This document shows positions 57,945-64,000 of a stretch of DNA of 64,000 nt, piece by piece. A model generated the notes under the pieces. That model worked only from the letters and a program-made list of their open reading frames with translations, was not told where the DNA came from and ran no database searches. The DNA is from Flavobacterium selenitireducens (GTDB lineage Bacteria; Bacteroidota; Bacteroidia; Flavobacteriales; Flavobacteriaceae): NCBI RefSeq assembly GCF_014748335.1, contig NZ_JAAVIY010000008.1, forward strand, positions 1 through 64,000, read 5' to 3'. The position numbers and the translations under genes are program-made. The stretch's first letter is position 1. The number at the start of each line of letters is the position of its first letter.

Positions 57945-58460
57945 TTATCTAAGATATTCGACCTGTCGTTTCAGGGATTGCATCGCTTGGTGGATGCGTT
58001 TTTCTACAGCTTTGACCGAAATTCCAAGTTTTTCGGCAATCTCGGCATATTTGAGTTTGTCAATGCGGTGCATCAGGAAGGCAACGCGTTGGGTTTCGTT
58101 CAAATTTTCTATGGCCGAGAGCAATTTGTTTTTGAATTGGTCTTCCTCCATTAAGAATTCCGGGTTTTCAATGGTTCCGATGGGCATTGCTTTGGATTTG
58201 GCGTAACGCAATACGACCTTTTCGTGGGCGATTGCCTTAAGTGACTTCTTAAAAGCGACCGTGTATAAATAGGACTTGGCCTTTTCGATAGGAATTCGTT
58301 CGCAATTCTGCCACAATTTGATAAAGGCTTCCTGAGCAATGTCGTTGGCTTGTTCCTCACTCCCGAATTTGTAATACAGGAAGTTACGAAGGTGTCGTTC
58401 GTGGCTTTTAAAAAATGTAGCGAAGAGGTTAGGCTCGCATGTTTCGCATGTTTCGGGCAT
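57945..58460 (-). CDS. FecI-type ECF sigma factor
   Basis: A 171-residue ECF sigma factor of the FecI-like Bacteroidota group. Region 2: HLRNFLYYKFGSEEQANDIA, QEAFIKLWQNCERIPIEKAK. Region 4: LNETQRVAFLMHRIDKLKYA, EIAEKLGISVKAVEKRIHQA. The short Cys-rich N-terminus (MPETCETCEP) is unusual, and I have no explanation for it. It heads the operon, so it probably controls expression of the FecR and receptor genes and itself; see 58480-58525. Confidence 0.93.
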   Translation of the reverse strand: MPETCETCEPNLFATFFKSHERHLRNFLYYKFGSEEQANDIAQEAFIKLWQNCERIPIEKAKSYLYTVAFKKSLKAIAHEKVVLRYAKSKAMPIGTIENPEFLMEEDQFKNKLLSAIENLNETQRVAFLMHRIDKLKYAEIAEKLGISVKAVEKRIHQAMQSLKRQVEYLR

Positions 58461-58479
58461 AATTTTTCCGTTTGTTCTT

Positions 58480-58544
58480 AGCTAACCCTGAACGACAGCA
58501 AAACCCTACCGGGAATAAAAATATTTTTGAGGTAGGGTTTTTTG
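58480..58544 (-). promoter_or_regulatory. Candidate FecI-type ECF promoter with overlapping hairpin
   Basis: On the minus strand the sequence upstream of the sigma gene reads GGTAGGGTTTTGCTGTCGTT. GGTAGGG followed by a T-run and TGTCGTT resembles sequences I recall in front of FecI-like operons of Bacteroidota, with CGTT as a possible -10. The same bases form a 10-bp inverted repeat (AAACCCTACC 58501-58510, GGTAGGGTTT 58531-58540) with T-runs on both strands. It could instead be a terminator or attenuator. Confidence 0.35.
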
Positions 58545-58654
58545 CGATGTCGGGATTCTATGGTCGTACATCAAAAATACGGCATTATCGCCAACGGGAC
58601 GACTGCAGCGTTTCGCAAAATCGAATCAGAAATCCAAATTTTAAAATTAAGACC

Positions 58655-59110
58655 ATGAAAAATCTCCTTCTATCAGCAGTAATCGCTTCGGCAGCTTTAT
58701 TTTCGACATCGTGCAGCAGCGACGACGACGGGCCGCGCCCCAACCAGGATCCGGCGCCGGCAATAGCGGTAGCGACACAGGGAACCTGGCGAATTACCAA
58801 TTTTGAAGATAACGGCATCGACAAGACTGCCGATTATGCCGGGTTCAACTTTACGTTCAACAACGAAAATGTAATTGCCGTCGACGGCAACGGTCAAACT
58901 ATCACGGGAAGTTGGTCGATCGTGTCAGACGACGATTTCGATGTTCCGGAAGATTCCAACCTCGATTTCAATATTTTCTTCCAGGAACCGGCGAGTTTCC
59001 GTCCGCTAAATGAAGATTGGGACATCGCGACCTATTCCGAGACGCGCATCGAACTTCAGGATCTCGACGACGACGGCCCGTCAGATTACCTGGTTTTGGA
59101 ACGCAACTAA
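58655..59110 (+). CDS. Lipoprotein, lipocalin-like
   Basis: A 151-residue lipoprotein: MKNLLLSAVIASAALFSTSC followed by SSDDD, a common lipobox and export signal in Bacteroidota. The mature part is a small beta-barrel-like domain (GTWRITNFEDNGIDKTADYA, FNFTFNNENVIAVDGNGQTI) resembling lipocalin-like lipoproteins of this phylum, where the WRI motif starts the fold. The ATG at 58655 is chosen because the signal peptide starts there. The Asp after the Cys+1 to +5 serines fits the surface-export signal known in Flavobacteria. Function unknown. Confidence 0.75.
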   Translation: MKNLLLSAVIASAALFSTSCSSDDDGPRPNQDPAPAIAVATQGTWRITNFEDNGIDKTADYAGFNFTFNNENVIAVDGNGQTITGSWSIVSDDDFDVPEDSNLDFNIFFQEPASFRPLNEDWDIATYSETRIELQDLDDDGPSDYLVLERN

Positions 59111-59130
59111 TCGTTTCATTTCCATAGCGC

Positions 59131-59168
59131 AAAAAAAATCCCTTAGCAACACTAGGGGATTTTTTTGT
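59131..59168. terminator. Bidirectional terminator between lipoprotein and rpe genes
   Basis: AAAATCCCTTAG and CTAGGGGATTTT pair (one G-T) with A-runs and T-runs on either side, between convergent genes. Confidence 0.8.
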
Positions 59169-59828
59169 TTACGACAATAACTTCCTGAGATCGGCAATGG
59201 TTTGCGTCGGATTTTCGGCCCGAAATACAAAATTTCCGGCTACCAACACGTCGGCTCCAGCCTCGGTAAGCGCCAGGGCGTTGTTTCCGTTCACACCACC
59301 GTCGATTTCGATCAGCGTGGTAGCACCGGCCTCATCTATCATCGTTTTGAGCTGACGGATCTTTTTATAAGTATGTTCGATAAACGACTGGCCGCCAAAA
59401 CCCGGGTTGACGCTCATCAGGCAGACTAAATCTACATTCTGGACGACGTCTGCCAAAAGCGCTACCGGCGTATGCGGATTCAACGCGACTCCGGCTTTCA
59501 TGCCCTCAGCTTTGATCGCTTGTAGCGTGCGGTGCAAATGGGTACAGGCTTCGTAATGGACGGTGAGGTTATTCGCTCCCAAATCGGCGAAAGTCTTGAC
59601 GTAGCGATCCGGATCGACAATCATCAAATGGACGTCAAGCGGTTTTTTGGCGTGTTTGGCAATAGCTTCGAGAACGGGCATCCCGAACGAAATATTCGGG
59701 ACGAAGACGCCGTCCATGATATCGATGTGGAACCAATCCGCTTGTGAAGCGTTGACCATTTCGATTTCCTTTTGGAGATTGGCGAAGTCTGCCGCCAGCA
59801 CAGATGGTGCTATGATTGTGTTGTTCAT
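59169..59828 (-). CDS. rpe: Ribulose-phosphate 3-epimerase
   Basis: A 219-residue TIM-barrel enzyme of the pentose phosphate pathway interconverting ribulose-5-P and xylulose-5-P. Signatures: SVLAADFANLQKEIE, WFHIDIMDGVFVPNISFG with the metal-binding His and Asp, LDVHLMIVDPD, VNPGFGGQSFI and EIDGGVNGNNA. The length is normal and all motifs are intact. The gene follows the rpoD terminator array on the same strand and has about 560 bases of upstream non-coding DNA. Confidence 0.95.
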   Translation of the reverse strand: MNNTIIAPSVLAADFANLQKEIEMVNASQADWFHIDIMDGVFVPNISFGMPVLEAIAKHAKKPLDVHLMIVDPDRYVKTFADLGANNLTVHYEACTHLHRTLQAIKAEGMKAGVALNPHTPVALLADVVQNVDLVCLMSVNPGFGGQSFIEHTYKKIRQLKTMIDEAGATTLIEIDGGVNGNNALALTEAGADVLVAGNFVFRAENPTQTIADLRKLLS

Positions 59829-60391
59829 GTTGTGTTATTTGTGTAAAAATAAGCTTTTGGGCAACCTTTTGGAGTATACTGTATTTAAAAATTGCAGAAT
59901 CTGTGTAGTCGTATCGCGATGATTTGTTTGGGCGATGGAATGTCAGCATGGCAATCGAGCCGATGATAATGTATTTCGAACGGAGCGAAGTAAGAGCGTT
60001 TCAAATTCGATTTGAAATCGCATTGAGAATACTGTGCGGATGCCTTTTTGTTTTTTTTATTTGGGCGAATGTCTTATGAGTGCACAAGAATTGTATCTAT
60101 CGTGAATCTGAGACATTGCGCCCCACCCGCCAACCTAAATTTAGGATTCCCACGAAATCTCCATTACAGATTTTCTATCAAAAATGTTAAGCACCCCGAC
60201 CATTCACGCAGTCACGAAAACCTTTAGAATCGGCAAAGTTTTTAAAAGCTCATGATCGGATAGATATCTGAAATTTCTCGATCTCCGAATCGAAACGCCA
60301 ATTGTCAAGCCAGATATTTACAGCGAAGGCACGCACACAAAGGTCTGACAAACGCCTTGCGAAACCTCCGCACTATGATCCTTTGATAAAT
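59829..60391. other. Non-coding region upstream of rpe
   Basis: No credible gene. It includes a small palindrome (TTTCAAAT-TCG-ATTTGAAA, 59999-60017) and CCTAAATTTAGG near 60133. No good TAnnTTTG promoter for rpe was found close to its ATG. Confidence 0.5.
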
Positions 60392-60734
60392 AAAAAACTC
60401 CGGAAACCCGAGCGCATTGCGCGAACTGACCGGAGTTTTTTATGCCAATAAAATAAAAAACTCCGGAAACCCGAGCGCATTGCGCGAACTGACTGGAGTT
60501 TTTTATGCCAATAAAATAAAAAACTCCGGAAACCCGAGCGCATTGCGCGAACTGACCGGAGTTTTTATGCCCATAAAATAAAAAACTCCGGAAACCCGAG
60601 CGCATTGCGCGAACTGACCGGAGTTTTTTATGCCAATAAAATAAAAAACTCCGGAAACCCGAGCGCATTGCGCGAACTGACTGGAGTTTTTTATGCCAAT
60701 AAAATAAAAAACTCCGGTAATCAGCCGGAGTTTC
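60392..60734 (-). repeat. Tandem array of rpoD terminators: five 63-bp units plus a variant
   Basis: AAAAAACTCCGG recurs at 60392, 60455, 60518, 60580, 60643 and 60706. Each of the first five units continues AAACCCGAGCGCATTGCGCG, AACTGA[C/T]CGGAG and a T-run, then ATGCCAATAAAAT. Each unit is thus a hairpin with a T-tract on both strands; units two and five have CTGGAGT in place of CCGGAGT (a G-T pair). The last unit (60706-60734), nearest rpoD, is the shorter ACTCCGGTAATCAGCCGGAGT. Units are 62-63 bp with no unique spacers. Open frames through it are an effect of the period being divisible by three. Confidence 0.92.
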
Positions 60735-60917
60735 AATCATCAATCAAAAAACGAACAGTTAATCAGACTGTTGTTACTATAAAATTCCTTGCGGAGTTTT
60801 GTCATTGTTTCTTTTCCAAACATACTAATTATTTTGGAAATTTAAGTTTCAATATTAAATTTAACTGTTTCAGGATTACTATCACTGTACTTCAATTAAA
60901 TCGGCTTTGTCGGGAAA
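60735..60917. other. AT-rich 3' region of rpoD
   Basis: About 180 bases between the rpoD stop and the first terminator; no gene or strong structure seen. This would be the rpoD 3' untranslated region. Confidence 0.4.
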
Positions 60918-61781
60918 TTATCCCAAATAAGTCTTTAATATTTTACTTCTCGAGGTATGCTTCAACCTACGGATCGCTTTTTCCTTGATTTGGCGTACTC
61001 GCTCACGCGTCAGATCAAAAGTCTCGCCAATTTCTTCAAGCGTCATAGGATGCTGGTCACCCAATCCGAAATAAAGACGCACGACATCCGCTTCACGAGG
61101 CGTCAACGTCTCCAACGAACGCTCGATTTCCGTGCGAAGCGACTCGTGGATCAGCTCGCGATCCGGGTTAGGCGATTCACCTGAACGCAAAACGTCGTAA
61201 AGGTTGGAATCTTCTCCTTCAACCAAAGGCGCATCCATAGAAAGGTGACGGCCCGAGTTTTTCATGGACTCTTTCACGTCGTTTACCGTCATGTCGAGTT
61301 CCTTTGCAATTTCTTCGGCACTTGGCGGGCGCTCGTTCGATTGCTCGAGCAAGGCGTACATCTTGTTGATCTTATTGATCGATCCGATTTTATTCAAAGG
61401 CAAACGCACGATACGCGACTGTTCGGCCAAAGCCTGAAGAATAGACTGGCGAATCCACCAAACAGCATAAGAGATGAATTTGAATCCGCGTGTTTCATCG
61501 AAACGTTGAGCGGCTTTAATGAGTCCAAGGTTTCCTTCGTTAATCAAATCGGGAAGGGTCAAACCCTGGTTTTGGTATTGTTTTGCAACCGAAACCACGA
61601 AGCGCAAGTTTGCTTTTGTAAGCTTTTCAAGTGCTCTCTGGTCTCCTGCTTTAATTCTTTGTGCGAGTTCCACCTCTTCGTCGGCGGTAATGAGGTCGAC
61701 TTTCCCGATTTCCTGTAGGTACTTGTCTAGTGAGGCAGTTTCCCGGTTGGTTACCTGCTTCGTAATTTTAAGTTGTCTCAT
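60918..61781 (-). CDS. rpoD: Primary RNA polymerase sigma factor RpoD (Bacteroidota short form)
   Basis: A 287-residue sigma-70 without region 1.1 and without the non-conserved insert. Region 1.2 is [20 protein letters not shown]. Region 2 holds [20 protein letters not shown] and [17 protein letters not shown]. Region 3 is [20 protein letters not shown], and region 4 is [20 protein letters not shown] and [20 protein letters not shown]. This is the factor that reads the TTG/TAnnTTTG promoters in this window. I chose [20 protein letters not shown] as the start, the usual N-terminus; the 29 codons above it have no similarity. It is followed by an unusual terminator array. Confidence 0.95.
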   Translation of the reverse strand: MRQLKITKQVTNRETASLDKYLQEIGKVDLITADEEVELAQRIKAGDQRALEKLTKANLRFVVSVAKQYQNQGLTLPDLINEGNLGLIKAAQRFDETRGFKFISYAVWWIRQSILQALAEQSRIVRLPLNKIGSINKINKMYALLEQSNERPPSAEEIAKELDMTVNDVKESMKNSGRHLSMDAPLVEGEDSNLYDVLRSGESPNPDRELIHESLRTEIERSLETLTPREADVVRLYFGLGDQHPMTLEEIGETFDLTRERVRQIKEKAIRRLKHTSRSKILKTYLG

Positions 61782-61913
61782 GAAATGATTCCCTTTTTTT
61801 AAGAAGATACGGTTCTTATACGGTTGGTTGCCGCAAAAAGTTACAATCGAGTAAAAAAAAGTCGACAAGTTTTTTTACACGCCGATTTTACTATATTTCG
61901 CAAAATTTTCTTT

Positions 61914-63827
61914 ATGAAAAATCTTGTCAAAATCCTGTTAATTTTTTGCGTCGGAATGGCGTCCGCACAAAAGAATATCGATCCGACTCCCGAAGATATC
62001 GAGTTGGCGAAAAAACTTCGCGCGCAATATACCAAAGACGATGTTGTGATCCTCGAGAGCATGGACAGGGTTTTGTTTGGGATCAGTGATGACGGATCGA
62101 AAGTGACCGTACTGAGCAAAATCCGCGAAAAGCTAATGAACATCGGCCATCGCGCGGACATCCACAAATATGAGTTCTACGACAGCGAGTCCAAAATCGA
62201 GCATTTCAACGTGCGCTATCGGAACGAAAAGAATGCGAATTTCAGTGTTACTGACGAATTTTATCGCGACAACGACCTGTTCTACAACGATGCGCGCGTA
62301 AAACACATGGCCGTCGACTTCCCGGTCCAGGGTTACATTTACAATTACGAAATGGACAAATCGTATAAGGACGTGAAGTACTTTACCTCGCTTTATTTCA
62401 ACGAAGAGTTTCCGGTGCTCGACAAAAAAATCGTGATTACCGTTCCGAAGTGGCTCAATGCCGAACTGCGCGAATTCAATTTTGAAGGAAAAAACATTTC
62501 GAAAAGCCAAACCACTGCAGGCAACGGCGACATCATCTACACCTATAACATGGACGGCGTTCCGGCCATCTTCAAGGACGACAACGCTCCCGGCCGGACG
62601 TATGTGTATCCGCACATTTTAGTCTTGGCGAAATCGTTCAGCAAAAACGGAAAGGAAAACCGCCTGTTTTCGAACTCCGCCGATCTTTACGCGTGGTACA
62701 AGTCGCTCGTGGACATGGTTAAGGACGACCCTTCTTCTTTCAAGGGCAAAGTAGACGAGCTGACCGCCAATGCGAAATCGGACGAGGAAAAAATCCGCAA
62801 CATCTATTATTGGGTACAGGACAATATCCGCTATATCGCGTTCGAGGACGGAATCGCCGGCTTCAAACCCGACGAATCCCAAAACGTGTTCAGCAAACGC
62901 TATGGCGACTGCAAAGGCATGGCCAACCTGATCAAGCAAATGCTCAAGACGGCTGGCTTCGACGCCAGGCTGACGTGGATCGGGACGAAGCACATTTCGT
63001 ACGACTACACCGTTCCGTCGTTGGCGGTAGACAACCACATGATCTGCACGCTTTTCTACAAAGGCAGGAAATATTACCTCGACGGAACCGAAAAATTCGG
63101 CGCATTCGGCCTTAATGCCGAGCGTATCCAAGGCAAAGAAGTCATGATCGAGGATGGCGACAAATTCATCATCGACAAAATTCCGTCAAACGGCATCGAA
63201 TCGAACAAGGAAACGCTTGCGATCCGTTTGTCTATTGCCGATGCGATGCTCAAAGGAAAGTGCAGCAAAACATTCCTGGGCGAAAGCGTTTCTGAATTCC
63301 TTTACGGTTACAACAGATTCGGATCTGAACGCAAACAGGACGCGCTCCAGAATTTCCTGTCCCAACACGACAAAAATATCCTGGTCTCCAACGTCGTGAC
63401 GTCCGACCTCGCCAATCGCGAGCAGCAGCTCAAGATCGATTACGAAGTGTCCGTCAACAACAAGGTGTCGAGTTTTGACGAAGAGATTTACGTCGACCTC
63501 GATTTTGTAAGGGAGTTTGGCAGTTTCGATTTCAAGGAACGAAAAACCGATTATGAATTCGATTATAAAACGGATTATCAATCGTCAGTGGCACTCGAGA
63601 TCCCGGCCGGATATAAGGTAGCCAAGCTTCCGGAAAACCTTTCGGTGGCGGGAAAGGATTACACTGTAGCGATCACGTTTTCCCAGACGCAAAAGGAAAT
63701 CGTCTGCAAAAAGAATTTCACGTTCAAGAACGGCGTGATAAAAGCCACGGAATTTCCGGCGTGGAACGAATTCATGAAAAACCTGAACGCCATTTATAAC
63801 CAACAAATCGTTTTTTCCAAACCGTAA
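61914..63827 (+). CDS. Exported DUF3857/transglutaminase-like protein
   Basis: A 637-residue protein. The signal peptide (MKNLVKILLIFCVGMASAQ) precedes a DUF3857 domain (about 60-230), a transglutaminase-like domain (about 265-370) and a beta-rich C-terminal DUF3858-like part. The Cys-His-Asp triad fits YGDCKGMANLIKQMLK, VPSLAVDNHMI and YLDGTEKFG. The family is widespread in Bacteroidota and may cross-link, cleave or bind peptides outside the cytoplasmic membrane; no role is established. The start is ATG 61914; the frame above it has no signal peptide. The next gene is a paralogue one base away. Confidence 0.85.
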   Translation: MKNLVKILLIFCVGMASAQKNIDPTPEDIELAKKLRAQYTKDDVVILESMDRVLFGISDDGSKVTVLSKIREKLMNIGHRADIHKYEFYDSESKIEHFNVRYRNEKNANFSVTDEFYRDNDLFYNDARVKHMAVDFPVQGYIYNYEMDKSYKDVKYFTSLYFNEEFPVLDKKIVITVPKWLNAELREFNFEGKNISKSQTTAGNGDIIYTYNMDGVPAIFKDDNAPGRTYVYPHILVLAKSFSKNGKENRLFSNSADLYAWYKSLVDMVKDDPSSFKGKVDELTANAKSDEEKIRNIYYWVQDNIRYIAFEDGIAGFKPDESQNVFSKRYGDCKGMANLIKQMLKTAGFDARLTWIGTKHISYDYTVPSLAVDNHMICTLFYKGRKYYLDGTEKFGAFGLNAERIQGKEVMIEDGDKFIIDKIPSNGIESNKETLAIRLSIADAMLKGKCSKTFLGESVSEFLYGYNRFGSERKQDALQNFLSQHDKNILVSNVVTSDLANREQQLKIDYEVSVNNKVSSFDEEIYVDLDFVREFGSFDFKERKTDYEFDYKTDYQSSVALEIPAGYKVAKLPENLSVAGKDYTVAITFSQTQKEIVCKKNFTFKNGVIKATEFPAWNEFMKNLNAIYNQQIVFSKP

Positions 63828-63828
63828 C

Positions 63829-64000
63829 ATGAAGAAAAGCATTACCACTATTTTGCTGTTTATCGCAGCACTGGCTTCGGCCCAGGACAAGGAGGAAGTC
63901 CGAAAAATGTTTTGGGAAACCAAAGATCAGGGCGATGACGTCGTGGCCGTTCCCGACCGTTACAAAAATGAGTCGGCCGTAATTTTGTACGAATACGATT
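63829..64000 (+). CDS. DUF3857-type exported protein, 5' part
   Basis: The first 57 codons of a gene cut by the right edge. It has a signal peptide (MKKSITTILLFIAALASAQ), then KEEVRKMFWETKDQ, VPDRYKNESAVILYEYD. The N-terminus matches the start of DUF3857/transglutaminase proteins in Flavobacterium. It starts one base after the stop of the preceding paralogue, so the two are probably co-transcribed and may act together. Confidence 0.7.
   Translation, partial: MKKSITTILLFIAALASAQDKEEVRKMFWETKDQGDDVVAVPDRYKNESAVILYEYD

Noticed and set aside
60392-60734. CRISPR array
   Set aside because: Units follow each other directly at 62-63 bp with no unique spacers, and no cas genes are nearby.
60318-60743. 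Long open frames inside the rpoD terminator array that translate to repeated peptides (SFLFYWHKK and similar)
   Set aside because: They are a by-product of 63-bp repeats (divisible by three). No signal peptide, promoter or family match, and the DNA is better explained as stacked hairpins.

Overview
This window is chromosomal DNA from a member of the Bacteroidota, almost certainly the family Flavobacteriaceae (Flavobacterium-like). The signs are gldB and gldC for gliding motility, a type IX secretion plug-domain protein, a short RpoD without region 1.1, promoters of the form TTG-N(16-21)-TAnnTTTG, little Shine-Dalgarno sequence, frequent TTG and GTG starts, and a dnaG primase that has lost its zinc ligands. 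Base composition looks mid-40s percent GC (not computed), which is higher than in many Flavobacterium. No prophage, transposase or CRISPR array was seen.

Layout. 1-11.3 kb: 5' part of a T9SS plug-like protein gene, a methyltransferase/map pair, a CoA-transferase, gpmI, a large DUF5916 outer-membrane protein, two L,D-transpeptidases facing each other, and a GNAT enzyme. 11.4-12.5 kb: tRNA-Gly and pepE. 12.6-18.5 kb: four tandem paralogues of an exported Flavobacteriaceae family, DUF6702 and an M1 peptidase. 18.6-24 kb: tatA, a PAP2 phosphatase, an O-methyltransferase, rlmN, a lipoprotein and a polyprenyl diphosphate synthase. 24.0-25.1 kb: a 1.07 kb non-coding tandem array of about 214-bp units. 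25.2-27.6 kb: an ECF sigma factor, a one-TM putative anti-sigma protein and an outer-membrane protein. 28-35 kb: dnaG, a LuxR-type response regulator, nadE, gldB-gldC, a lipoprotein, engB and an alpha/beta hydrolase. 35.4-51.6 kb: the dcw cluster, mraZ-rsmH-ftsL-ftsI-murE-mraY-murD-ftsW-murG-murC-ftsQ-ftsA-ftsZ, without murF or ddl. 51.7-54.5 kb: yqeY, tRNA-Arg with a large hairpin behind it, two divergent HTH regulators and a Rossmann-fold protein. 54.5-58.5 kb: a FecI/FecR/TonB-receptor signalling operon on the minus strand. 58.6-64 kb: a lipoprotein, rpe, a terminator array behind rpoD, rpoD, and two transglutaminase/DUF3857-type genes, the second cut by the window edge.

How the parts work together. 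The dcw cluster makes lipid II and builds the divisome. A perfectly phased MraZ operator lies over its promoter. Two ECF systems with different architectures are present, each with an outer-membrane component encoded downstream.

The most unusual sequences are non-coding: the 214-bp higher-order array at 24.0-25.1 kb, the five-fold 63-bp terminator array at 60.4-60.7 kb, a perfect 26-bp stem next to tRNA-Arg, and several families of dispersed intergenic repeats. I did not find a convincing new multi-gene defence or biosynthetic system. The best candidates for something undescribed are the 214-bp array and the four-paralogue exported-protein cluster.
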